Both the position numbers and the translations under genes were made by a program. Positions 1-8,248 of a stretch of 64,000 nucleotides of DNA are shown one piece after another (the first letter of the stretch is position 1; every line of letters begins with the position of its first letter). The notes beneath the pieces were generated by a model. That model saw nothing but the letters and a program-made list of their open reading frames with translations, had not been told where the DNA came from and ran no database searches. Source of the stretch: CBFDBF01 sp050291465 (GTDB taxonomy: Bacteria > Pseudomonadota > Gammaproteobacteria > Chromatiales > Chromatiaceae); contig JBNKJV010000005.1 in the NCBI GenBank assembly GCA_050291465.1, forward strand, positions 1 to 64,000, read 5' to 3'.

Positions 1-155
1 CTGGAAGGGGGGACGAGTGGCCCTCCCCCTTCCAGGGGGAGTTGGAGGGGGTGTCGCTCCGAATCCCAGGAGCAAAGGGTGACCTGAAACACCCCCGATC
101 TATTTCCGGTACCCCCATGTTGTTTTCCTGAGAGGGGGAATGTGTTCTTTCTCCA
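1..155. repeat. Dispersed C/G-rich intergenic repeat, copy 1
   Basis: Intergenic block made of short hairpins of the type CCCCCTTCCAGGGGG followed by a conserved stretch (about 23-155) that recurs at about 10954-11086 with only scattered differences. A shorter relative lies at 49161-49280. It has no coding potential that I can support. It sits 5' of the YgjP-like gene, so part of it may end transcription of an upstream gene outside the window. Confidence 0.7.
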
Positions 156-221
156 CTTGCGGAGGCGAACGCATGGTATAAAGAGCAATCGAGAGGCTGC
201 CGGGGTTTATGAAGAATCAGT

Positions 222-947
222 ATGAGCGCAGGCACTAAGATTATTCGGGTATCCGATATCCCGGTTGAGGTCGTTCGTAAAAATATCAAGAACATCTACT
301 TCCGTGTTTATCCTCCGGAAGGGAATGTCCGCGTCTCGGCCCCCAGGCATATATCCGATGAAGGGGTTCGCGTTGCGGTTGTTTCGCGCTTGTCATGGTT
401 GAGGAAACAGCGGGAGAGGATCAGCAGGCAACCCGTGCGGGCTGAGCACAAGTATGTTTCCGGGGAGAGTCTTTATTATCTGGGGAAGCGCTATGTTCTT
501 GAGGTGATGGAGCAACATGGAAAGCATTCCCTCCGCATAGATAATACAAAGATGCGGTTGCGTGTTTCACCCGGTACTACGAAAGAGAACAGGAAGCGGG
601 TAATCGATGACTGGTATCGGCGGCAGCTCAAGGGTGTTATTCCCGAGCTGCTGGAGAAATGGCAGCCGATAATAGGTAAGCGGGTTAACAGCTGGGGTGT
701 GAAGAGAATGAAAACCCGGTGGGGCAGCTGCAATATCAGGGCGGCCCGTATCTGGTTGAATCTGGAACTCGCCCGGAAACCGCCGGAATGCCTGGAGTAT
801 GTCCTGGTGCATGAAATGGTTCATCTGCATGAGAGATACCATAACCACAACTTCAAGCGCCTGATGGACAGGTATTTGTCCGGATGGCGTCAGAGCAGGG
901 ATATTCTCCGGCAAGAACCCGTGTTGCATGAGGGTTGGAAGTGCTGA
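222..947 (+). CDS. YgjP-like (DUF45/WLM clan) zinc metallopeptidase
   Basis: Predicted cytoplasmic zinc-dependent peptidase of the YgjP/DUF45 family, 241 aa, the normal family length. The zinc site is visible: HEMVH at residues 197-201 gives two histidines and the catalytic Glu198, and His207 four residues before Phe211 fits the third ligand. The family signature TRWGSC lies at 165-170, and an N-terminal beta-rich part precedes it. In some genomes YgjP-like genes sit next to type I restriction systems, but none is seen here. The substrate is unknown. The gene stands alone between repeat-rich spacers, and no terminator with a T-run was found. Family assignment is secure; the function is not. 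Confidence 0.9.
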   Translation: MSAGTKIIRVSDIPVEVVRKNIKNIYFRVYPPEGNVRVSAPRHISDEGVRVAVVSRLSWLRKQRERISRQPVRAEHKYVSGESLYYLGKRYVLEVMEQHGKHSLRIDNTKMRLRVSPGTTKENRKRVIDDWYRRQLKGVIPELLEKWQPIIGKRVNSWGVKRMKTRWGSCNIRAARIWLNLELARKPPECLEYVLVHEMVHLHERYHNHNFKRLMDRYLSGWRQSRDILRQEPVLHEGWKC

Positions 948-983
948 TTTCAAAATAGGGGGCAACCCCCTTTTCCGTTCCCC

Positions 984-1026
984 GTTCCCACGCTGGAGCG
1001 AGAAAGCGAGAGGTGGGGAGCGAGGA
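984..1026. repeat. Partial copy of the GTTCCCAC...GTGGGAAC intergenic repeat
   Basis: The string GTTCCCACGCTGGAGCG is followed by a degenerate right arm. It matches the complete inverted repeat at 3720-3743. The remaining 1027-1185 shows nothing coding. A possible promoter is TTGCTA...TAGAAT with about 16 nt spacing near 1127-1155, overlapping a small palindrome CTAGCTTGCTAG. Confidence 0.5.
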
Positions 1027-1185
1027 TGGCCCCTTGAATCAGCGGAATCCTGTTTTTTCGGCCGTTAATGCGGCGAGCGGGGCGCCGGCCCCGGCGATTC
1101 CGTGTGCGCCATAGTATCTTTCTTTATTGCTAAAATCGGCTAGCTTGCTAGAATCAAACGGTTATCGAGGCATAAGGGAAGCGCC

Positions 1186-2808
1186 ATGGAACAGAAGATA
1201 GGGATTCCGATAAGACGGGTCAGTTTTGCACTATCCTTTGCATTAACCTGTACTGCCGCGTATGCGGACACCACCGAATTCTCGATGACCGGTGAACAGG
1301 GCTCCATGATGATCAATAGTGGTGGCAGCCTTAACAGTCTGAGCGATTTGGCTGGCGGTTCCAACGAGCATTTCTATAACACCCAGTTTTTTTCTCCCAC
1401 GGTAAGCGATACCTATGTAATCGGCACGAGTATGGCTAATTTCGATACAGTGCTGATCCTCTATGACGGTTCCTTCGATCCCGGTACTCCCGCAACAAAT
1501 GCCGTACAGATTAACGACGATAGCGGCGGAGCCCAGTTCACCTACGGTCTGACAAATGTCGGTAGTTGCTCCACTGATAACTGGTGTTCCGAAGTTAGCT
1601 ATGCCCTGGTTGCCGGCAATACCTATACAGTGGTTACATCGACTTATGGTGATGATATCCATCTAACCGGAGATGTTTGGTATTACGTAATCGGGCCGGC
1701 GCAGGTTTCCGTGGGCACCGGGGTCTATGATGCCGCATCCGCTATGGGAAATGTGCCTGCTTACGGTGCGGCAATAGTTATCGATGGCAACACCGATTTA
1801 CTGGCGCTGTTTGATGGGCTGGCCACCGATGAGGAGCTTTCTGCCGCGGCTACGCAGACGCTGCCGTTGCTCACCGGCGGTTCCATGGTTGCGAACGATA
1901 GCGCCTTGTTCGGTATCAACCGCATAATTCGGGAGCGTTTGGATAACGCGGGCATGTCCTCCGGTGATGCTCCGATTGGTGACGGACAGTTCTGGCTCAA
2001 ACCCTTCGGATCCTGGGCGGATCAGGGTGATCGTAACGGCGTTTCCGGTTTTGATGGCGAAACCTGGGGGCTGGCGCTCGGCGCCGATACCGCCGTCTCG
2101 CCCGCCACCCGTCTCGGCTTGGCGTTGGCATACGCCAATAGCAGAGTCGACAGCAATTCGTCGGTTGCTCCGCATGATCTGGACGTGGATCTTTATCGGC
2201 TGATCGGTTACGGCAGCTACAGTCCAGGTGAGGATAGCGAGCTTAGTTTCCAGTTGGACGCGGGTGTAAACAGCAATAGGGGTCGTCGCACGATCGCCTT
2301 TACCAGTACCGTAGCCAAATCCGATTACGACGGTTACGGTGTCCATCTGGGGATTGGTGCGAGCCATACCTACCGCTTTAATGAGCAAAGCGGCATTACC
2401 CTTGCTTTGCGCGCCGATTACACCTGGATGCGGGATGACTCCTATAGCGAGACAGGTGCGGGGCTGCTTAATCTGGATGTAGATAGCCGCGACAATGAAG
2501 AGCTGATTCTGGGGTTGGACGGCGAGCTCGCCCACCGGGTGAGTGCGAACTCCACTCTGCGCGCCAACCTGGGGGTCGGTTATGATCTGCTCAACGAGCG
2601 GGCCAGCGTTACTTCCACTTTTGCCGGGGCCCCGGGTGCCTCTTTTGTTACCCATGGTATTACCCCGGATCCCTGGCTGGGGCGTGCCGGTTTGGAATTT
2701 TCTCACAATGCCGGAGATGGCATGGAGATTGCGGCCCGTTATGATGCCGAATATCGGGATGACTTTTTGAATCAGACCGCTTCGGTGAAACTGAGCTGGG
2801 TATACTGA
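1186..2808 (+). CDS. Autotransporter beta-barrel domain protein
   Basis: Surface or secreted protein of the classical (type V) autotransporter fold, 540 aa. Residues 1-27 form a Sec signal peptide ending AYA. Residues about 28-240 are a short passenger rich in Gly, Thr, Asn and Asp. From about 268 (FWLKPFGSW) to the end is the autotransporter beta-barrel, with alternating hydrophobic strands and a C-terminal LSWVY whose aromatic last residue fits recognition by the BAM machinery. The passenger is much shorter than in adhesins or proteases, has no protease motif, and contains a C-x(6)-C pair near residue 130. The ATG at 1186 is preceded by AAGGGAAG. The target or activity of the passenger is unknown. 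Confidence 0.85.
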   Translation: MEQKIGIPIRRVSFALSFALTCTAAYADTTEFSMTGEQGSMMINSGGSLNSLSDLAGGSNEHFYNTQFFSPTVSDTYVIGTSMANFDTVLILYDGSFDPGTPATNAVQINDDSGGAQFTYGLTNVGSCSTDNWCSEVSYALVAGNTYTVVTSTYGDDIHLTGDVWYYVIGPAQVSVGTGVYDAASAMGNVPAYGAAIVIDGNTDLLALFDGLATDEELSAAATQTLPLLTGGSMVANDSALFGINRIIRERLDNAGMSSGDAPIGDGQFWLKPFGSWADQGDRNGVSGFDGETWGLALGADTAVSPATRLGLALAYANSRVDSNSSVAPHDLDVDLYRLIGYGSYSPGEDSELSFQLDAGVNSNRGRRTIAFTSTVAKSDYDGYGVHLGIGASHTYRFNEQSGITLALRADYTWMRDDSYSETGAGLLNLDVDSRDNEELILGLDGELAHRVSANSTLRANLGVGYDLLNERASVTSTFAGAPGASFVTHGITPDPWLGRAGLEFSHNAGDGMEIAARYDAEYRDDFLNQTASVKLSWVY

Positions 2809-2873
2809 TAGGGTTGCGTGACAGTTGGTTGCATGTTCCATGGCATGTCGGCGGTTCATGCCCCGGATCGCAC

Positions 2874-3713
2874 ATGCCCGGTAAAGCGATTCTGCTTGTT
2901 TTTGGATTACTCCTTTCCGCTTGTGCGGTTACGCCGACACCGATTGAAAGGGTCGGATATGCCGATGATCTCGCCGTTCACAAGGGTTGGCGTTCTATCG
3001 TTATACCGGCAGGCCGATTTGATCTGGTTGCATATATACCGCAGCATGTACAGCCCGGAGATGAACTGACGGTATACATCGAAGGCGACGGCTTTGCTTG
3101 GGTGAGCCGCGCTCAAGTCTCTTCTGATCCGACACCGCGTGACCCCATAGCTCTGCGCCTTGCGCTCGCCCATCCTGAAGGGAATGCAGTCTATCTTGCG
3201 CGCCCCTGCCAGTACGTTGGTGCGAAGGTATCCGGATGTTCTGAACAGTATTGGGCGGAGAAGCGTTTCGCTCCCGAGGTGGTCGATACATCGAACCGTG
3301 CCGTGGATGAACTGAAACGGCGGTTCAAGGCGCATCGGTTGACGCTGGTCGGTTATTCAGGGGGCGCCGCGATCGCCGCGCTGGTGGCGGCCCGGCGGGA
3401 CGATGTGGACCGGTTGGTGACCGTTGCAGGTAATCTCGACCCTGAGGCATGGGCGCTGCATAATCATCTTCGGCCGTTGACCGGTTCTCTCAATCCCGTC
3501 GACGTAGGCGATACATTGCAATCTATTCGGCAATGGCATTTTGTCGGCGGCCGGGATCGGGTTGTTCCGGCGTCGTTGATCCAATCGTTTGTGGAACGTT
3601 TCCCGGCGGAGCGGCAGCCTGTCATATATATCGAGCCGGAATACGATCATCACTGCTGCTGGGCCGCAAACTGGCGGCGGCTTTGGTTGCGGGCGATGGG
3701 CGCGGGTCTGTAG
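2874..3713 (+). CDS. Alpha/beta-hydrolase lipoprotein
   Basis: Predicted lipid-anchored hydrolase, 279 aa from ATG 2874. The reading frame is open from 2814, but the internal start gives a proper lipoprotein signal (MPGKAILLVFG, lipobox LSAC), so I prefer it. The nucleophile elbow GYSGG holds the presumed catalytic serine, and a late DHHCCW motif near the C-terminus offers the catalytic histidine. The region between includes a Cys-bearing loop with RPCQYVG. This arrangement matches exported alpha/beta hydrolases of unknown substrate found in many Proteobacteria. It follows the autotransporter by 65 nt and may be cotranscribed with it. It ends at a strong hairpin (3720-3743) shared with the convergent operon. 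Confidence 0.8.
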   Translation: MPGKAILLVFGLLLSACAVTPTPIERVGYADDLAVHKGWRSIVIPAGRFDLVAYIPQHVQPGDELTVYIEGDGFAWVSRAQVSSDPTPRDPIALRLALAHPEGNAVYLARPCQYVGAKVSGCSEQYWAEKRFAPEVVDTSNRAVDELKRRFKAHRLTLVGYSGGAAIAALVAARRDDVDRLVTVAGNLDPEAWALHNHLRPLTGSLNPVDVGDTLQSIRQWHFVGGRDRVVPASLIQSFVERFPAERQPVIYIEPEYDHHCCWAANWRRLWLRAMGAGL

Positions 3714-3719
3714 CTGGGT

Positions 3720-3743
3720 GTTCCCACACTGGAGCGTGGGAAC
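3720..3743. terminator. Inverted repeat between convergent genes
   Basis: GTTCCCAC (3720-3727) and GTGGGAAC (3736-3743) form a perfect 8-bp stem with an 8-nt loop. A partial copy occurs at 984-1026. It lies between the 3' ends of two convergent genes, so it can act as a bidirectional terminator, although no T-run follows. The sequence type is a common dispersed repeat in Gammaproteobacteria. Confidence 0.6.
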
Positions 3744-3750
3744 GAGGGAA

Positions 3751-5760
3751 TCAGTCGTAGATGGTCTGCGGCCGGGTGTAGAAATTCAGATCCCAGATCC
3801 CGTGCTCCGGGGTTCCGTACCCGGAGGCCTTCCAGCCGCCGAAAGGGGCCTCGGGGTGAATGGCGCCGCTGTCGGGATTGATGCGCAGCATACCGGCTTC
3901 GGCGCGGTTCAGAAACTCGGTCTGTTGTGCAGTGTCCTCGCTGTACAACGCCGCGAGCAGTCCCTGGGAAACGGCATTGCATGCCTGTATGGCCTCCTCG
4001 AAATCCGGCACCGTGTGCAGCACCGCCACCGGGCCGAAGGTTTCGTTCTGAAACAGATGGGTGTGGCGGTTGTCGACCTGCAAGACCGTCGGTTCATACC
4101 AGCACCCTTTGTCATAGCTTGGCGGAATGCGGCCGCCGCTGATCAGCTTCGCCCCTTCCCGCAGCGCGGCCTCGACCGTGGCGGCTACCCGTTGCCGATG
4201 CCGGGGTGATATCAGGGGAGTTATTCGCGTATCCGGTTCTCCCGGCAGGCCGATGGGAAGCGCCTTAATCGCCGCGCTGAAGACCGCGGTGAATGCTTCG
4301 GCGATGGAATCCTCGACGATGATCCGGCGCAGGGCGGTGCAACGTTGTCCCGAGAAGCTGAATGCCAGTTCGGCAAGATGGCGGGCGCTGACATCCAGGT
4401 CGCAGCTCGGCATTACCAGCGCCGCGTTATTGCCGCCCAACTCAGCCTGCAGAGGTATCAGCCGATTGCCGCATTCCACGGCCACCAGCCTGCCGGTGTT
4501 TATAGAGCCGGTGAGGGTGACCGCGGCCACGGCGTCCCGTGTGATCAGTTTGTGGGCGGTGGCGGCATTGCCGAACACCAGGTTCACGGCGCCTGCCGGA
4601 ACACCGGCAGATTCGAGGCACTCGATCACCGCCATGGCGGTGCGCGACGCCTCCAGGGCCGGTTTCCAGACCAGGCTGTTGCCGCAGGCCAGGGCCGGGG
4701 CGATTTTACCCAGGGGCAGGGCCAGGGGGTTGTTCCATGGGCTGAGGACCGCAATCACGCCCACCGGGCGGCGGCGTACCCGGGCATGTGTGTCGATGTG
4801 GATGTCACCCGCAACGTCCTCTTCGAGCAACCGGCGCGCCACCTGGACGAAGCTCAGGGAACGGTCGAATTCCTCCTTCGCATCCGTCAGCGCCTTGCCG
4901 GTCTCCCTACAGATCAGCCGTACCAGTTCTTCCCGGCGCCTTTCCAGTTCCCTGCCGCAGCGTTCGAGTATCCCCGCGCGTTCGGTTTCGGGCATGGCGG
5001 CCATGATGGACGCCCCGTCCCTTGCGCAATTTGCCGCGTCTTCCGCATCCTCCTGTGTCCCGATGGCTATATTGCTGAGAACGGTTTCGCAGTCACAGGG
5101 ATCCAGGTGCAGATAGTGTTGCCTGCCCTCCGCTTCGATCCATTGTCCGCGGATATAGGCGACCGGCAGCTGTTCGCCGCGGTCGCGGTCTTCGGTTGGG
5201 ACGGTGACGATACCCAGGCGACGAAGTATCTCCCCGGTTGACAGGTAGCTCGCGGCGCGGCCTTCGATAAAGGAGCGGGAGGTGTCGGACATCAATGAGT
5301 CGATACCGCCCACGGCCTCGTCGGCCACCCATACGGTGAGATCGTTCTGGTAGGCATCGAGTACCGCGGAACGCACGCAGGCGTGAGAGTAGACACCGGC
5401 AACGATCAGGGTGTCTACGGCATGTTGGTCCAGAACGGTTTTCAATTCCGGGTTACTAAAGGCGCTGAAGAATTTCTTGACTATGATGTTCTCGCCGGAC
5501 ACCGGGGCCAGTTCGGGTGGCGTTGCGGCCCCGTGCGTCCCCTCCACGCAGGCCCGATAGTCGTCCCGTTTCCAGTGAGGCATCCGGTCCGAGCCGTCGG
5601 TTGAGTAAACACTGTGTGCATGGATGACCGGAATGCCGCCGGAGCGGCAGGCCTCGAGCAGACGGGAGACTTCCCCGATAAGGGCGGCGGCGGGTGGTGT
5701 CAGACCGGGGCGATTCAGAAAATCATACTGAAGGTCTACGAGAAGCAGTGCCGCTTTCAT
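3751..5760 (-). CDS. Isochorismatase-like hydrolase fused to aldehyde dehydrogenase
   Basis: Two-enzyme fusion, 669 aa. Residues 1-183 are an isochorismatase-superfamily cysteine hydrolase: Asp9 (in LLLVDLQYDF), Lys95/96 (IIVKKFF) and Cys128 (GVYSHACV) supply the usual Asp-Lys-Cys triad. Residues about 200-669 are an NAD(P)-dependent aldehyde dehydrogenase: SPWNNPL at 340-346, the general base Glu440 in ELGG, and the nucleophile Cys474 in GQRC. Both active sites look intact, so the protein should hydrolyse an amide- or ester-like bond and oxidise an aldehyde, perhaps in successive steps. It is the last gene of the minus operon, 102 nt after the LeuB-like dehydrogenase. The substrate is unknown. 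Confidence 0.88.
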   Translation of the reverse strand: MKAALLLVDLQYDFLNRPGLTPPAAALIGEVSRLLEACRSGGIPVIHAHSVYSTDGSDRMPHWKRDDYRACVEGTHGAATPPELAPVSGENIIVKKFFSAFSNPELKTVLDQHAVDTLIVAGVYSHACVRSAVLDAYQNDLTVWVADEAVGGIDSLMSDTSRSFIEGRAASYLSTGEILRRLGIVTVPTEDRDRGEQLPVAYIRGQWIEAEGRQHYLHLDPCDCETVLSNIAIGTQEDAEDAANCARDGASIMAAMPETERAGILERCGRELERRREELVRLICRETGKALTDAKEEFDRSLSFVQVARRLLEEDVAGDIHIDTHARVRRRPVGVIAVLSPWNNPLALPLGKIAPALACGNSLVWKPALEASRTAMAVIECLESAGVPAGAVNLVFGNAATAHKLITRDAVAAVTLTGSINTGRLVAVECGNRLIPLQAELGGNNAALVMPSCDLDVSARHLAELAFSFSGQRCTALRRIIVEDSIAEAFTAVFSAAIKALPIGLPGEPDTRITPLISPRHRQRVAATVEAALREGAKLISGGRIPPSYDKGCWYEPTVLQVDNRHTHLFQNETFGPVAVLHTVPDFEEAIQACNAVSQGLLAALYSEDTAQQTEFLNRAEAGMLRINPDSGAIHPEAPFGGWKASGYGTPEHGIWDLNFYTRPQTIYD

Positions 5761-5862
5761 CCAGGGAGCCTCTGATTAAGTCCATGATGGCCGAGGTGCC
5801 GCCTTTGCGTCTTGAGATGCAAGATCGCTTGCGCAGCTAATGGCCTATCTCTCAGCAAGCAA

Positions 5863-7023
5863 TCAGGCAACGCTTGCCAGATTGTTTTCGATGGCCTCAA
5901 TGAAACGATCGCCAAGTTCCCGTGTGCCTACGATTCGGGAATCGGGTCCGGCAATGTCAAAGGTACGCCAGCCGGCACGTAAGGTCTCCGCCACCGCGTT
6001 CTCTATGGTGCAGGCAACGGCGTCGAGCCCGAAGCTCTGGCGCAGCATCATGGCAAGGGAGTGAACCTGTCCCACCGGATTGGCGGTGTCGCTACCCGCC
6101 AGGTCACGGGCCGCGCCATGGCCGGTCTGGTAAACGCCGTTGCCGGTAGTGTTGAAGTTTCCGGAGAACGACATACCACGCGAACCCAGCAGCAGGGCCG
6201 CACAGTCCGCGAGCACATCCCCGAACATGTTGGGGGAAACGACCACATCAAAGCCGGGTGCGTCGGCGATAAGCTGATAGGTCGCGTTGTCGATCTCGAG
6301 TATACGGATATCCATCCCATCACCGGGACACAATTCGTCCAGGCAGCTTCGCCACAGATCACTGATGGAAGGGATGCCGTCGGGCTTGAGTACCACGCAT
6401 AAGCGCCCGCTGCGGATTTTTGCCAGACTGATGGCCACGGAAAGAATCCGGTCGACCTCGGCCTTGGAATATTCGAACTGATGGTACGCTACCTGGGAGC
6501 CGTCGGTTTTGTACCGGGAGCCCCATTCACCCAGATACAGACCGCCGGCGTTCTCGCGCACGGCCACGATATCGACCCTGTCTTTGGCTTCGGGACGTAT
6601 GACGCCGGTATCGGCGAGTATCGGTAACGGCCGAATGGGGGAGAACTTGCAGAACAGATCAAAGCGCTTGCGCAGGCTGTAAACAAAGCGACCGCCGCCG
6701 GCGCCGCAAAGCAGGGCACCGCCGTCTTGGAACACGGTCTCACAGAACGAGACGACCTCATCCGTCAGCGAGTTTCCACTCTTCTTCTCTGCAACCGTAC
6801 CGATATCACCGCCGAAACGAATCTCGAGCAGTGAGGGTAATCGGTTGCTGACCGCATCAAGTACGCGCAGGGCCACACTCACAACCTCGGGACCGATCCC
6901 CTCGCCCGGCAATATTCCGATAACGATGCGTTCGCGCGCGGCCTTCGGTTCATTCCAGCCCGGCAGGGCCTGGCAGTATTGCTGAGAACGGAACGCTTTA
7001 TTCGTCCGGTTCGTTATGTCCAT
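5863..7023 (-). CDS. Isocitrate/isopropylmalate-type beta-decarboxylating dehydrogenase
   Basis: Homologue of the Icd/LeuB/tartrate dehydrogenase family, 386 aa, cytoplasmic. These enzymes oxidise a 2-hydroxy acid with NAD(P) and usually decarboxylate it, using Mg2+ or Mn2+. Seen are the N-terminal nucleotide-fold start GILPGEGIGPEV, the substrate-loop segment VRENAGGLYLGEWG (LeuB-like rather than Icd-like), and the metal-binding region NMFGDVLAD. The cofactor-side motif GHGAARDLAGSDTANP replaces the usual GSAPDIAGKGIANP. These departures from LeuB, and the genes around it, argue against a leucine-pathway enzyme. It lies 17 nt after the AMP ligase and belongs to the same operon. Its real substrate cannot be told from the sequence. 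Confidence 0.85.
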   Translation of the reverse strand: MDITNRTNKAFRSQQYCQALPGWNEPKAARERIVIGILPGEGIGPEVVSVALRVLDAVSNRLPSLLEIRFGGDIGTVAEKKSGNSLTDEVVSFCETVFQDGGALLCGAGGGRFVYSLRKRFDLFCKFSPIRPLPILADTGVIRPEAKDRVDIVAVRENAGGLYLGEWGSRYKTDGSQVAYHQFEYSKAEVDRILSVAISLAKIRSGRLCVVLKPDGIPSISDLWRSCLDELCPGDGMDIRILEIDNATYQLIADAPGFDVVVSPNMFGDVLADCAALLLGSRGMSFSGNFNTTGNGVYQTGHGAARDLAGSDTANPVGQVHSLAMMLRQSFGLDAVACTIENAVAETLRAGWRTFDIAGPDSRIVGTRELGDRFIEAIENNLASVA

Positions 7024-7040
7024 CTCTCACTCGCTCTTGG

Positions 7041-8177
7041 TCAACTGTATCGGCTGCGTTCATCGCTAAAGGGCAGGGCGCGCCGCAGCAGCAATAAGCG
7101 TCCGTTCTCATCCAACGCGCCGATATCACCATTGGGCCAGAATCCGTCTATTAATAAGGTATCGGGCGGCAGCCACTGGTTTTTTACCCGGATGGCGATC
7201 CGGCCTTCTCTGCCCGGGCCCAGGATCTTGTCTTCCCGGTTCAGGATGCGTATCTCCACCCCCTCTACCGGGTGGCCGACGCAGGGAGGGGCGGATGCCC
7301 CCGCTGAATCGCTGTCTACGCTCAAAGGACCGGTTTCCGTCATTCCGTACTGCTGGCGCAGCGCGCACCCGGTTATCTGTTCGAATCGCCGGGCGGTTTC
7401 CGGCTCCAGCCGGTAAGAGGAACTCACGCACCAGCGCAGATCCGTGTCCTTTCCCGCGTGCCATAAATCGGCGTCTGCCAATGCGGTAAATTGTACAGGC
7501 CAGGCGTAGAGGATTCGAATGTTATGTTTATGAATCGCCCCGACGATGGCGGCGGGGTCGGCGCCATCAGCGAGAAATACGCTGCCGCCGAGGGAATGAA
7601 CGAGAAACAGGGAGTTGATCAGGCCGTAGCCGTGATACAGCGGCAGTACGCACAGGCTGTTCGGGCGGCTGTCCGCAAGCGGCTTCGGCAAGCGGTTTCG
7701 AACGCGCTCGACGTTGTCGCTTAGCAGGGCGAACGGGCGAAACCACGGGCGGGGCCGGCTGGTGGTGCCGGAGGTGTAGAGCCAGATACCCCCGCCCTCG
7801 GCGCCGGCCGGGGGGAGGTGGGTACAGTCGCCGGGCTCGACAACTAACACACCGCCGGGGGCTGTTTTCAGCAGGTGACAGTTTGCGAACGGGGCCAGAT
7901 TGGGCAAAAAGTCGTTTTCTTCCCAATCGAAATCCGGCAGGACCGCCTGTGCCGACAGCGACAGCGTGGCGAGCAGGGCGACGATCCCTTGAATCGAATC
8001 CGGTGCGAAGCTGAACACCAGCCGCGTGGAACGCGACACACCGGAATCCTGCAACAGTACGGCGGTCTCGCTGACGCGTCGCTGCAGATCGCCGAAAGAG
8101 ACGGTCTCGTCCGCCGCCTCTATGGCGGTATGTTCCGGCTCCCTTTCGGCCCAGTGCTGGTACCACCAGAATGCCAA
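7041..8177 (-). CDS. Short AMP-forming acyl/aryl ligase (ANL superfamily)
   Basis: Adenylating enzyme of the acyl-CoA synthetase/NRPS adenylation superfamily, 378 aa. The ATP-binding loop is LYTSGTTSRP, the A5 motif is YGMTETG, and the A7 region is NGDIGALDENG. The protein stops about 20 residues after that. The roughly 110-residue C-terminal lid with its catalytic lysine is therefore missing, compared with about 500 aa in complete members. It could still adenylate an acid and pass it to another protein, or act with a lid supplied in trans. The start is a TTG at 8177 behind GGGAGAGG. It is second in the minus operon, 71 nt after the ATP-grasp gene. Substrate unknown; no carrier protein is encoded nearby. 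Confidence 0.82.
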   Translation of the reverse strand: MAFWWYQHWAEREPEHTAIEAADETVSFGDLQRRVSETAVLLQDSGVSRSTRLVFSFAPDSIQGIVALLATLSLSAQAVLPDFDWEENDFLPNLAPFANCHLLKTAPGGVLVVEPGDCTHLPPAGAEGGGIWLYTSGTTSRPRPWFRPFALLSDNVERVRNRLPKPLADSRPNSLCVLPLYHGYGLINSLFLVHSLGGSVFLADGADPAAIVGAIHKHNIRILYAWPVQFTALADADLWHAGKDTDLRWCVSSSYRLEPETARRFEQITGCALRQQYGMTETGPLSVDSDSAGASAPPCVGHPVEGVEIRILNREDKILGPGREGRIAIRVKNQWLPPDTLLIDGFWPNGDIGALDENGRLLLLRRALPFSDERSRYS

Positions 8178-8248
8178 TATCCTCTCCCGTACAGTCCGGC
8201 GTTTTTTAGGCGCGTCCGTTCCTGAAGCGTGGTTAGGTCGCTAAATAA

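Noticed and set aside
1798..2859. 353-codon minus frame
   Set aside because: Antisense to the autotransporter barrel; no domain and no ribosome site.
4127..5241. Long plus frames (329 and 298 codons)
   Set aside because: Both are antisense to the well-supported isochorismatase-ALDH fusion.
5863..7023. Calling this gene leuB
   Set aside because: Substrate- and cofactor-site motifs differ from LeuB, and no leucine genes are near.
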